This document shows positions 1-7,904 of a stretch of 64,000 bases of DNA, piece by piece. Every line of letters begins with the position of its first letter. Positions within the stretch are counted from its first letter, which is position 1. The notes under the pieces are model-generated. The model worked only from the letters and a program-made list of their open reading frames with translations, did no database searches and was not told where the DNA came from. A program made the position numbers and the translations under genes. Source of the DNA: Agaribacillus aureus (GTDB lineage Bacteria; Bacteroidota; Bacteroidia; Cytophagales; Cyclobacteriaceae); assembly GCA_030442055.1 (NCBI GenBank), contig JAUJEB010000004.1, positions 186,001 to 250,000 on the forward strand, given 5' to 3'.

Positions 1-2
1 GC

Positions 3-452
3 AGTAATGGTATCAGGGCATGGCGCCCCCGAAGGTTAGGTCCGGGGTCATTCACTCCGCTGGATTCCGCCAACCAATACGATGACCGGTTTGAACAATT
101 TGGTGAAATCATTTTGGAAGCAAGTCTAGAAATACGCCGGAACCTGTTTGGGTTTGTAGATGGTGCTTTTTTTATCGATGCCGGAAATATTTGGACTTTT
201 GAGGAGGAAGAAGACCGGGAGGGTGGAAAGTTTGAATTTGATAGTTTCTACAAGGAACTGGCCATTGGCAGCGGACTTGGGTTGAGATTTGATTTCTCAT
301 TTTTGGTGCTACGGTTCGACGGAGCATTTAAGATTTATGACCCAGCCCGGGCAGAAGGCTCCCGGTTTATCTTCAATAAAAAATTTAAAAATGAGGTTTT
401 TGACACCCAGGATGTGTTTGTCATTAACATCGGCATAGGGTATCCGTTTTAG
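3..452 (+). CDS. BamA/TamA-family outer membrane protein, C-terminal fragment
   Basis: The frame is open from the window edge to the TAG at 450-452, so only the last 149 codons are present. It reads GIRAWRPRRLGPGS near its start, the arginine-rich segment that the Omp85 family carries in its beta-barrel (the VRG/Y-type motif seen in Bacteroidota TamA/TamL proteins). Alternating hydrophobic strands follow, and the chain ends in ...GIGYPF with a terminal Phe, as expected for an outer membrane barrel inserted by the Bam machine. Family role: inserting or exporting proteins across the outer membrane. Whether it is BamA, TamA or the lipoprotein form TamL cannot be decided without the N-terminal POTRA part. 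Confidence 0.8.
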   Translation, partial: SNGIRAWRPRRLGPGSFTPLDSANQYDDRFEQFGEIILEASLEIRRNLFGFVDGAFFIDAGNIWTFEEEEDREGGKFEFDSFYKELAIGSGLGLRFDFSFLVLRFDGAFKIYDPARAEGSRFIFNKKFKNEVFDTQDVFVINIGIGYPF

Positions 453-477
453 CCAGAGGCCAAAATCCAGCTATCAA

Positions 478-1020
478 TTAAATTTTGACATGCCCCCAAT
501 TCTCTCCTGACCTGATGCGATTCAATTGGGTATGTGTGATACCAAATCGCTTGGCAATCATGCTCAGTCTGGTTTTGTCAGATTTAAGCAACCGCTTGAT
601 AACCCTTACATCGCTTTCAGTTAATTTGTATCCGGTTACTCTTCGTTTTAAAACCTGGGGATTTTTGTTATTATGGTCCGCCAATTCCTTTTCGGTTGAC
701 CATTTAAGGTTGTAAACACTATTGTTTTCTTTGTTGTAATCGAGGTGGATTACAAAATACTGGTTTTGATCTTGTTTGGTTAAAAAAGTTTCCGCTACCA
801 GTCGGTGGACATAAAACTGCCTGGTAAGTGTCTGATCAAATTTCACAGAAATTGAACGGTAGCCATTTACATTTCCTCCATTTATGATTTTCCCCTTCTC
901 CTTGTTCAGTGCATAACTTTTCACCCTACCATAATTGGAAATTTCATATTTGGCATGTGGCAGATTGGTCTTAAAATCTATCTGCTTCCATCGTTCATTC
1001 TTGAATTCGTTTTGTTCCAT
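478..1020 (-). CDS. NUMOD4/HNH-like DNA-binding protein
   Basis: A 180-residue protein. Residues 10-35 carry a NUMOD4-type motif (W..I, then YEISNYGRVKS). The middle (about 85-110) resembles an HNH nuclease core, HLDYNKENNSVYNLKWST, but the usual D-H pair before the Asn-rich loop reads I-H-L-D, so catalysis is uncertain. The C-terminal 50 residues look like a helix-turn-helix (MIAKRFGITHTQLNRIRSG). Such proteins are related to homing endonucleases, yet no intron, intein or insertion sequence is visible nearby, so it may act as a DNA-binding regulator or a stand-alone nuclease. It converges with the outer membrane gene, 25 bases away. The start ATG at 1020 is the only reasonable one. Confidence 0.65.
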   Translation of the reverse strand: MEQNEFKNERWKQIDFKTNLPHAKYEISNYGRVKSYALNKEKGKIINGGNVNGYRSISVKFDQTLTRQFYVHRLVAETFLTKQDQNQYFVIHLDYNKENNSVYNLKWSTEKELADHNNKNPQVLKRRVTGYKLTESDVRVIKRLLKSDKTRLSMIAKRFGITHTQLNRIRSGENWGHVKI

Positions 1021-1141
1021 GGCAAAAAAGGCTCTTTTGTTTGTGAATTAAAAAATTAAAAAAATTATAAAAATGAATGTTTATCGCTGCAACATATTAA
1101 GTTGTCATAAAAAATTACCATATAGCACCTTATAAACGATC

Positions 1142-1167
1142 ACATAAAGTGTTAGAAAACATAAAGT
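1142..1167. repeat. 9-bp direct repeat ACATAAAGT in intergenic region
   Basis: ACATAAAGT occurs at 1142-1150 and again at 1159-1167, 17 bases apart, in the AT-rich 215-base gap between the NUMOD4-like gene and the stop of the E1 gene. It could be a regulator site for the NUMOD4-like gene, which is read leftward from 1020, but chance is possible. I see nothing else in this gap. Confidence 0.3.
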
Positions 1168-1235
1168 ATTTCCCTGATTTTTAAGCTGTCTGTACTATCT
1201 TACCACTGTTGTCTATATTGTCAAAAAAAATACTC

Positions 1236-3311
1236 TTAGTAAGCTAACAACTCACTAAGCGCTTCACCCACCCTGTCCGAACTGGGCAACATGACACTCT
1301 TTAAGTTTACATTCATTACTATCGCTGGTAAACTTTCAGCACCAACAATTTGAATAGGCGCATCTAAAAATTGAAAACATTCGCCGGCAATTCTTCCGGC
1401 AAGGGACTCTCCAAATGAATTAAGTAAGGGTTCTTCTGTTAAGATCAGCACTTTGCTGTGAATCTTGACTTCTTTTTTTATTGTTTCCCAATCCAAAGGA
1501 CTTAGCGTGCGCAAATCCAAAATGGTCACTTGACCACCCATAGGTTGACATGCCGCTTTCGCCCAATGTACTCCCATACCATACGTAATTATTAAAACAG
1601 AGTTGCCTTCTTGGGTTTTCTTTTTTTCCGCTTCCAGTATTTTGTTGGATAACCCTAAAGGAATCATGTACCCATCGTCGGGTTCAAAACTCATAGATCC
1701 ATTAATTTCTGTTGTTTTCGCCTTGTATAGCCCTTTATTTTCCAGTATTACCACCGGATTAGGGTCATAAAAAGCAGCTTTCATCAATCCCTTCATGTCC
1801 GCCGCATTGGATGGGTAAACTACTTTTACCCCCTTGATGTTTAGCAAGGCTGAGTCCAAATGACCGAAACTATAAGACTTTTCATCTTCATAGTTTCCCA
1901 CCGGAACTCTGATTAAAGCCTGCACCGGAAATTGCCCCATTGATAAATAACAGCTGCTGCCTATTTCTTCAACCCACCTGCTTAAGTGATTCTGATGACC
2001 ACCTCCAGACTGTACCTCAACAATGGGTTTTGCACCAACGGCCGACATACCTGTTGTAGAACCAATCATATAAGCGTCCAACTCCGGCATACCTAAAACC
2101 CGGTGCTTGCCAAATCTTTTTTTCATTTCGGCTTTCTCTGCAGCACCGTCCGATTCCTCCCTCACGTCCTGATAATAAAACAAGGCTTCAGGGTGTTTAC
2201 CCAGGATTTCATTGATAGCGCTGGATGCCGCCTGTGCCATGGTTACCTTTGAAGACGCTCTTCGTCTCTTTTTCCCCTGCCCTTCTTTTACCGGCGTTTC
2301 GACAAATTCGTGCAATCTGGCTGTGCCAAGGTCGGGTTCTGCCATATTAAGCGCTTGCTGAAAGGCTTTCTGTACATAATCCTTTACAGCAGACTCAATT
2401 TCCATAATACTGGATTCCGGCGCACCGATCGCTAATAAATGATCTCTCAATCTAAATAAGGATGCTGACCGGTTGTGACTTTTTAGGTTCCGATCGCCAA
2501 TATGCTGCGTGTTTCCGGTGGAATCGACATAGCTGAAAGAAGGACATTTTGCCTGAATCAATAGAGGGCCCATATCCTTTCGTACAGCAGCCATCGCTTT
2601 TTTGATCCCTTCATAAGCGCTTACAAAATCACTGCCATCCACCTTCATGCGTTTCATCCCTTTAAAACGACCGGCATATTCATAAGCATCCATAGCCCCT
2701 AACCGCTCGTTAAGATCCGGACTCACATGATGATTGTTCAACGCCAAATATATGATCGGTAGTTTTCTTGATATGGCGACATGCCACGCTTCTGCGATCA
2801 TATTATCCTTCATTTCATCGCCCATTGAGCATATAACGATGGATGTTTTGTCCGTTTTTCTTAATTTTTGCTGCTCCATATAGGCAATAGCATGAGCCAT
2901 ACCGGTGCCTTGAATTGTCCGCATTCCCGTCAAACGGCTTTGACAGGGAACCGTCGGAAACTCCGCTCTTTTCAGAGAGGGATAGCAATAATAAGCCCTA
3001 CCTCCTGAAAATGGATCTCCCGCCTTGCCCAGTATTTGTAGCATCAATTCATGAGGAGTAATTCCCAAAGCCAGCATGGTCGCGACATCACCATCATGGA
3101 AAGAACCAAAATCATGGGGTTCAAGCTGCAGTCCCACGGCTAGAAGAATAGCTTCCTGTCCGTGATAGGCACCGTGAATATACTTCCCGGAAATTTCTTT
3201 ATTGTCTTCGCATATACTGGTCATCGTTTCCACAGTGAACATCAATCGATAGGCTTTGGTCAATATTCTTCTGCTTATTTGGGACCTATTTTTGGCAACA
3301 ATCGTTGACAT
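1236..3311 (-). CDS. Fused alpha/beta E1 component of a 2-oxoacid dehydrogenase
   Basis: A 691-residue thiamine-diphosphate enzyme in which the E1 alpha part (about 1-340) and beta part (about 355-691) are one chain. The family decarboxylates pyruvate or branched-chain 2-oxoacids and passes the acyl group to the lipoyl domain of E2 in the cytosol. The alpha part has a TPP/Mg site reading GDE (164-166) in place of the usual GDG, followed by NN at 192-193. The beta part has PELDAYMIGSTTGM (the conserved Glu) and GHLDSALLNIKGVKVVYPS. No E2 or E3 gene is nearby, so the substrate cannot be told; a branched-chain role is the usual annotation. Transcribed divergently from hemF. Confidence 0.8.
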   Translation of the reverse strand: MSTIVAKNRSQISRRILTKAYRLMFTVETMTSICEDNKEISGKYIHGAYHGQEAILLAVGLQLEPHDFGSFHDGDVATMLALGITPHELMLQILGKAGDPFSGGRAYYCYPSLKRAEFPTVPCQSRLTGMRTIQGTGMAHAIAYMEQQKLRKTDKTSIVICSMGDEMKDNMIAEAWHVAISRKLPIIYLALNNHHVSPDLNERLGAMDAYEYAGRFKGMKRMKVDGSDFVSAYEGIKKAMAAVRKDMGPLLIQAKCPSFSYVDSTGNTQHIGDRNLKSHNRSASLFRLRDHLLAIGAPESSIMEIESAVKDYVQKAFQQALNMAEPDLGTARLHEFVETPVKEGQGKKRRRASSKVTMAQAASSAINEILGKHPEALFYYQDVREESDGAAEKAEMKKRFGKHRVLGMPELDAYMIGSTTGMSAVGAKPIVEVQSGGGHQNHLSRWVEEIGSSCYLSMGQFPVQALIRVPVGNYEDEKSYSFGHLDSALLNIKGVKVVYPSNAADMKGLMKAAFYDPNPVVILENKGLYKAKTTEINGSMSFEPDDGYMIPLGLSNKILEAEKKKTQEGNSVLIITYGMGVHWAKAACQPMGGQVTILDLRTLSPLDWETIKKEVKIHSKVLILTEEPLLNSFGESLAGRIAGECFQFLDAPIQIVGAESLPAIVMNVNLKSVMLPSSDRVGEALSELLAY

Positions 3312-3400
3312 CTTTCTTATTTTGTGTTAATGATACTAAAAAATTTAAAATTTACCGACTCAAAACGAACCGAATTACTCAATTAGTAGAATATAAAGCG

Positions 3401-3408
3401 TAATTTTG
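3401..3408 (+). promoter_or_regulatory. Putative -7 box of hemF (TAATTTTG)
   Basis: Exact match to the Bacteroidota -7 consensus TAnnTTTG, about 43 bases before the hemF ATG. I see no clear TTTG -33 element at the usual distance. Confidence 0.5.
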
Positions 3409-3450
3409 ACAAATATTGATGTTAAGGGGGCCAGTTTACATAAAAAAAAC

Positions 3451-4341
3451 ATGAATAAAGTAAAAATAAGCGAATGGTTTAAGTCCCTTCAAAGTGAGAT
3501 CTGTCATGATTTGGAAACGGCCGATGGCAAAGGTAAATTTTTGGCGGATCCCTGGGAAAGAAAAGGCGGTGGCGGCGGGCTCACCCGGGCCTTCAGCGAT
3601 GGAAAAATTATTGAGAAGGGCGGCGTAAATTTTTCGGCGGTGCATGGTAAAACACCTGAAAACATTTTAAAAGCTTTGAAGCTGCCGGAATCAGATTTTT
3701 ATGCCAGCGGCGTATCCATTGTACTTCACCCTAAAAGCCCTATGGTGCCGATCATTCACATGAATGTACGCTACTTTGAAATGTCGGACGGAACCTGGTG
3801 GTTTGGAGGGGGCATTGATTTGACACCTCATTATGTTGATGAAAAAGACGCGCTTTTTTTCCATCAGACACTGAAAGAGGTGTGTGATCGTCATCACCCT
3901 GATTATTACCCCGCCTTTAAAAAGTGGGCTGACGACTATTTTTACATTAAACATCGTCATGAAACCAGGGGAATTGGCGGTATATTTTTTGACCAGTTGA
4001 GTGACAACGAGGGCTTTTCGAAAGAACAAAGGTTTAACTTTGTGCAGGATGTAGGGAAGGCATTTGCTCCCATTTATACCCAGCTCATGACAGCCAACCA
4101 TGCCCTACCTTTTGGAGAGGAGGAATTGAAGTGGCAACGTCTGAGAAGAGGACGTTACGTGGAATTCAACCTGGTCTGGGACAAAGGAACAAAATTTGGG
4201 TTGGACACTGATGGTCGCACTGAATCCATTTTGATGAGCATGCCGCCACAAGCCAATTGGATTTACAATTATATACCCGAAAACGGAAGCCCTGAAGCAG
4301 CCACACTGGAAAAGTTAAAAAAGGATATCGACTGGGTGTAG
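3451..4341 (+). CDS. hemF: Oxygen-dependent coproporphyrinogen III oxidase
   Basis: Converts coproporphyrinogen III to protoporphyrinogen IX by two oxidative decarboxylations with O2, in the cytosol, as a late step of haem synthesis. The HemF signature is clear: HMNVRYFEM followed by WWFGGGIDLTP at about residues 102-123, and RRGRYVEFNLVWDKGT further on. The length of 296 residues fits the family. I start at the ATG at 3451, because the longer frame from a TTG at 3406 would begin inside a good -7 box. It stands alone, divergent from the E1 gene. Being the aerobic enzyme, it implies a life with oxygen. Confidence 0.95.
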   Translation: MNKVKISEWFKSLQSEICHDLETADGKGKFLADPWERKGGGGGLTRAFSDGKIIEKGGVNFSAVHGKTPENILKALKLPESDFYASGVSIVLHPKSPMVPIIHMNVRYFEMSDGTWWFGGGIDLTPHYVDEKDALFFHQTLKEVCDRHHPDYYPAFKKWADDYFYIKHRHETRGIGGIFFDQLSDNEGFSKEQRFNFVQDVGKAFAPIYTQLMTANHALPFGEEELKWQRLRRGRYVEFNLVWDKGTKFGLDTDGRTESILMSMPPQANWIYNYIPENGSPEAATLEKLKKDIDWV

Positions 4342-4513
4342 GTGCTTGTTAATACGAGTTTATTTCAGCAAATATGATGTTAAGGTTTTGGCTTAAATGA
4401 AATCATATCTTATTCAGTTAATTCAATACAAGCTCCTGGTACCTCCTGTAATTTATCTGCTGTTTGCCTTTATCTTCAAAAGATAACTTTCCAATCATAG
4501 TAAAAAACCAATT

Positions 4514-4530
4514 CAATATTGTTAATATTG
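4514..4530. repeat. Small palindrome CAATATT-GTT-AATATTG before PAP2 gene
   Basis: Two 7-bp arms around a 3-base centre end 14 bases before the ATG at 4545. It may be an operator for the phosphatase gene; AT-rich chance palindromes are common, so this is weak. Confidence 0.25.
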
Positions 4531-4544
4531 AAGCCGGATAAATA

Positions 4545-5138
4545 ATGAGACCCGCCATGATTGATTCCCTGCTGGCACTTGATGAGGCATTTTTCTTGTT
4601 CCTGAATGGTCTTCACCAGGATTGGCTGGATCCCATTATGTTTGCCATCTCAGGAAAGCTGGAATGGATCCCACTATACCTTTTTATCATCATAAGACTG
4701 ATATACAAATACAAACAAGCCGGGTTAATCGCCCTGGTCGCTTTGATTATCACGATTATTTTGACAGATCAGGTTACCTCGGGCTTTATGAAGCCCTTTT
4801 TTGGCCGTTTACGCCCTACCCACGATCCAGAGCTAAGCGCCCTGGTTCACATTATTAATGGATACCGAGGAGGACTGTATAGTTTTGCTTCATCACACGC
4901 CTCCAATTCCTTTGCGCTGGTCACGTTTTTATGGCTTACATTGCGGCACAGAGAACGTTGGGTGGGTTACTTATTTATATGGGCTTCCATAGTAGCCTAC
5001 AGTCGCATCTACCTGGGTGTTCATTTCCCCGCAGACGTTATTGTAGGTGCTTTGGTAGGTATATTGATGGCTAATTTAGTTTTTAAAGTATACGAAAAAT
5101 TAATAGCCAGATACCAATGGCCTGGAATAGAAAGGTGA
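4545..5138 (+). CDS. PAP2-family membrane phosphatase
   Basis: A 197-residue membrane protein with about five membrane segments. It carries the three PAP2 active-site motifs: K-x6-RP (KPFFGRLRP, about 83-91), a variant of PSGH reading SSHAS (about 115-119) and SR-x5-H (SRIYLGVHFPAD, about 153-164) with the catalytic His and its Asp partner. Family members remove phosphate from lipids such as undecaprenyl pyrophosphate or phosphatidate at the outer face of the inner membrane; the substrate here is not visible. Two ATG starts are possible (4545 and 4557). It converges on the LytTR gene, 41 bases away, with no clear terminator between. Confidence 0.85.
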   Translation: MRPAMIDSLLALDEAFFLFLNGLHQDWLDPIMFAISGKLEWIPLYLFIIIRLIYKYKQAGLIALVALIITIILTDQVTSGFMKPFFGRLRPTHDPELSALVHIINGYRGGLYSFASSHASNSFALVTFLWLTLRHRERWVGYLFIWASIVAYSRIYLGVHFPADVIVGALVGILMANLVFKVYEKLIARYQWPGIER

Positions 5139-5179
5139 AAAAGGAGTTATCATCACCAATGTTTTGACCTGCGAGAAAC

Positions 5180-5872
5180 CTAAAGGGTATTCAGAATCTC
5201 CATAAAGCTTTCCTTATAGGAAGCGCCTATAGGAATTACTTTGTCACCCATTTTAACGGCATAGTCCTCAATAAAATTAATGTGGTTAATATTTATTATA
5301 AAGGACCTGTGAACCCTGGCAAAAATGGAGGCTGGCAATCTCTTCATAATACCTTTCATGGTAGAATGTACTATATGGTTCTTGCCTTTAGTATGCAGGA
5401 TCACATAGTCGGCCATAGCTTCCACATAATATAAATCTTTAAACCCGATCCTTACCAACTTGGAATCCGCTTTGACATATATGTCATTCTGTTTTTCGAC
5501 CCTGAGCTTAAAAGAATCAATATTCCTTCTGGCTTTATTGGCCGCATTTAAGAATCTTCCATACTCCAGCGGTTTGACCAGGTAATCTGTAACACTATGT
5601 TCATAGGCTTCTACGGCGAACTGCTGAGCTGCCGTCATCATTATGATCTCAGGGGAACTCTTGATACCTTTTACCAGATCCATACCATTCATGCCAGGCA
5701 TAAAAAAGTCCAAAAAAACCACGTCAACCTCATCATCATTAAGAATGTTGGCTGCGTCGATGGCGTTGGAACACTCATGTTGTAATTCAAGAAAATTGGT
5801 CATCTCAATAAATTGCCGGGCAATTTTTCTTGAAACCTCGTCATCATCAACGATCATACAACTGATACTCAT
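5180..5872 (-). CDS. LytTR-family response regulator
   Basis: A 230-residue two-component regulator. The receiver domain (1-120) has the acidic cluster VDDDE at 9-12, the phospho-acceptor Asp55 in VVFLDFFMPGMNG and the K of VKPLEYG. The C-terminal LytTR DNA-binding domain (about 135-230) includes the typical VHRSFIININHI. In this family the DNA-binding domain reads direct repeats before target promoters. No histidine kinase is adjacent; its partner must lie elsewhere. It follows ribE on the same strand after 16 bases and is probably co-transcribed with it, which is an odd pairing for a regulator. Confidence 0.9.
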   Translation of the reverse strand: MSISCMIVDDDEVSRKIARQFIEMTNFLELQHECSNAIDAANILNDDEVDVVFLDFFMPGMNGMDLVKGIKSSPEIIMMTAAQQFAVEAYEHSVTDYLVKPLEYGRFLNAANKARRNIDSFKLRVEKQNDIYVKADSKLVRIGFKDLYYVEAMADYVILHTKGKNHIVHSTMKGIMKRLPASIFARVHRSFIININHINFIEDYAVKMGDKVIPIGASYKESFMEILNTL

Positions 5873-5888
5873 ATTATAAAAAATTTAA

Positions 5889-6482
5889 TCAACTGGTGTT
5901 TTTGTTTAGTAACTGTTTCACATACTTACCGATTATATCAAATTCAAGATTGACTTCATCACCAACTTTTAGCTGATGGAAATTAGTATGTTGAAAAGTA
6001 TAGGGGATAATTGCTACTGAAAAACCATGGTTCGTCACATTAAAACATGTCAGGCTTACACCGTTAACGCAAATCGACCCTTTTTCAACCACAATATTCT
6101 CATTTTTCACATCAAATTCAAAATCGAATATCCAACTGCCATCCTGGTCCGCGATACCTGTACAGATGCCGGTTTGGTCCACGTGCCCTTGTACAATATG
6201 TCCGTCAAACCGGCCCGTTGCCGGCATGCATCTTTCAAGATTGATTTTGTCGCCTACAACCAGCCGTCCCATATTACTTTTTAACAAAGTTTCACTGACA
6301 GCAGTGACTTCAAAAGCCCTTTCCAGCAACTTGGTAACTGTCAAACAGACACCGTTATGAGCAATGCTTTGGTCCACCCTTAATTCGGGGATCAGGCTAC
6401 TTTTTACAGTAAAATGAACGTTGCTACCCTCGCTCACAATTTTTTCTATTTCTCCGACTTGCTCTATAATTCCCGTGAACAT
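5889..6482 (-). CDS. ribE: Riboflavin synthase, alpha chain
   Basis: Turns two molecules of 6,7-dimethyl-8-ribityllumazine into riboflavin plus a pyrimidinedione, the last step of vitamin B2 synthesis. The start MFTGIIEQVGEIE and the NGVCLTV motif occur in the first lumazine-binding repeat, and GHIVQGHVDQTG with NGVSLTCF in the second; 197 residues is normal. It heads a short leftward operon with the LytTR gene. A -7 box on the minus strand at 6624-6631 would give a leader of about 135 bases, but I find none of the conserved blocks of an FMN riboswitch there. No other rib gene is in the window. Confidence 0.95.
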   Translation of the reverse strand: MFTGIIEQVGEIEKIVSEGSNVHFTVKSSLIPELRVDQSIAHNGVCLTVTKLLERAFEVTAVSETLLKSNMGRLVVGDKINLERCMPATGRFDGHIVQGHVDQTGICTGIADQDGSWIFDFEFDVKNENIVVEKGSICVNGVSLTCFNVTNHGFSVAIIPYTFQHTNFHQLKVGDEVNLEFDIIGKYVKQLLNKNTS

Positions 6483-6623
6483 ATTTTGTAATTAATTCAA
6501 TTTGAACCGCTTACTTCTAAAATATTGATAAATCTTTAGCGGCCACAATATAATATAGAAAAGCGAACATTTAGAAACCGGCCAATAGTTTATTTAAAGG
6601 ATTTTTTAAAATAATCACTTAAT

Positions 6624-6631
6624 CAAATATA
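6624..6631 (-). promoter_or_regulatory. Putative -7 box of ribE (TATATTTG on minus strand)
   Basis: The plus strand reads CAAATATA, the complement of a perfect TAnnTTTG box. It lies 6 bases from the opposing box of pcm at 6638-6645, so the two divergent promoters are back to back. Confidence 0.45.
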
Positions 6632-6637
6632 ATCATT

Positions 6638-6645
6638 TAAATTTG
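6638..6645 (+). promoter_or_regulatory. Putative -7 box of pcm (TAAATTTG)
   Basis: Perfect TAnnTTTG match, 15 bases before the TTG at 6661. A transcript from here would have a very short leader. Confidence 0.5.
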
Positions 6646-6660
6646 TCTGATTAAAGTCAC

Positions 6661-7326
6661 TTGTTAAATCAAAGCGTATTGATTGATTCTTACAGACACA
6701 AAGGTTTACGTAGGGCATTGGTAAAAAAACTAAAAGCCAAGGGAATTCAAGATGAAAGGGTTCTGGAGGCAATTAACACCGTTCCCAGACATTTCTTTTT
6801 AGACACTGCTTTTCTCGAAAAATCTTATGAAGATATTGCCTTCCCCATTGAGGAAGGCCAGACGATTTCTCAGCCCTATACGGTCGCCTTTCAAACGCAG
6901 TTGCTGGAAGTGGACAGAGGGGATAAGATTTTGGAAATTGGCACGGGTTCGGGTTACCAGTGTTGCATTTTACTTGAACTCGGGGCAACCGTTTTCACCA
7001 TCGAATATAACCAGCGGTTAAGTCATAAGGCCAGGGCGCTCTTACATAAGATGGGTTATCGACCCAAATTTATTTGTGGCGATGGTTCTAAAGGTTTGGC
7101 GGCTTTTGCGCCTTTTGATAAAATACTGGTTACCGCAGGAGCCCCGATTGTACCGCAAACCCTTAAAGATCAATTGAAAGTTGGTGGATATCTGGTTATT
7201 CCTGTGGGTGATCACAAATCTCAAAAAATGTTAAGAATAACCAGGCTGTCAGAGACTGAGTATGAAGAAGAATCATTTCAAAATTTTAAATTTGTTCCGT
7301 TGCTGGGTGAGTATGGATGGAAATAA
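6661..7326 (+). CDS. pcm: Protein-L-isoaspartate O-methyltransferase
   Basis: Repairs aged proteins by methylating L-isoaspartyl residues with S-adenosylmethionine in the cytosol. The SAM-binding motif EIGTGSGYQ (about 98-106) and the family block PRHFF...ISQPYTVAFQT are present. Up to 221 residues. No ATG lies near the start: the frame opens with TTG at 6661 (used here) and a second TTG at 6679, which would give M-I-D-S-Y-R-H, closer to the usual N-terminus. The gene is followed after 40 bases by the thioesterase gene on the same strand. Unusual is only the non-ATG start together with the very near -7 box. Confidence 0.9.
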   Translation: MLNQSVLIDSYRHKGLRRALVKKLKAKGIQDERVLEAINTVPRHFFLDTAFLEKSYEDIAFPIEEGQTISQPYTVAFQTQLLEVDRGDKILEIGTGSGYQCCILLELGATVFTIEYNQRLSHKARALLHKMGYRPKFICGDGSKGLAAFAPFDKILVTAGAPIVPQTLKDQLKVGGYLVIPVGDHKSQKMLRITRLSETEYEEESFQNFKFVPLLGEYGWK

Positions 7327-7366
7327 GCTCCATATCCGCTTAGCACGAAATTAATGATTTAGCTGT

Positions 7367-7888
7367 ATGTCAAAAAAGAAAAAATTCGCCAAAGAATCGC
7401 TGGTGACCAAAACAGAACTGGTGCTTCCCAATGATACCAATACCTTAAACAACCTGATGGGAGGCAGATTAATGCATTGGATGGATGTTGTATCAGCCAT
7501 TGCTGCGCAAAAGCACTCAAACCGGATCGTTGTTACGGCATCCGTAGATAATGTTTCTTTTCACGCACCCATCCGTTTAGGCAATGTGGTAACGCTGGTT
7601 GCCAAAGTAACACGTGCTTTTAACTCATCAATGGAAGTGCATATCAAAGTTTCTGCCGAAGATGTCCCGTCAGGACAGCGGTTTGATAGCAATGAGGCTT
7701 TTTTCACTTTTGTTGCCGTGGATGAAAACAGTAAACCGACCGGGGTACCTGAGCTTGTGCCCGAAAGTGATGAGGAGGTGCTGTTATTTGATGGCGCCCT
7801 CAGGAGAAGACAGCTAAGGCTTGTATTGGCCAAAAGAATGAAGCCCAATGAGGCTATCGAACTTAAATCCATTTTCAATATCGATTAA
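7367..7888 (+). CDS. Acyl-CoA thioesterase, hotdog fold
   Basis: A 173-residue single hotdog-domain enzyme of the YciA/BFIT type, which hydrolyses acyl-CoA to free acid and CoA in the cytosol. The N-terminal half shows the family run N.LGG-like (NNLMGGRLMHWMDVVSAIAAQKHS, about 27-50), where the Asp in WMD is the usual catalytic residue, and VDNVSFHAPIRLGNVVTLVAKV (about 64-85). The ATG at 7367 is well placed. The chain length of the preferred substrate cannot be read from sequence. It is followed, 16 bases after its stop, by the small psi-like gene. Confidence 0.85.
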   Translation: MSKKKKFAKESLVTKTELVLPNDTNTLNNLMGGRLMHWMDVVSAIAAQKHSNRIVVTASVDNVSFHAPIRLGNVVTLVAKVTRAFNSSMEVHIKVSAEDVPSGQRFDSNEAFFTFVAVDENSKPTGVPELVPESDEEVLLFDGALRRRQLRLVLAKRMKPNEAIELKSIFNID

Positions 7889-7904
7889 TCTACCATCCGT
7901 TCAT

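Noticed and set aside
3406-3450. N-terminal extension of hemF from a TTG at 3406
   Set aside because: It begins within the likely -7 box and adds residues not expected for HemF.
3691-4101. Minus-strand open frame inside hemF
   Set aside because: Antisense to a clear enzyme gene, with no domain or start signal.
6483-6620. FMN riboswitch in the ribE leader
   Set aside because: The leader is AT-rich and none of the conserved purine-rich RFN blocks or a matching fold is visible.
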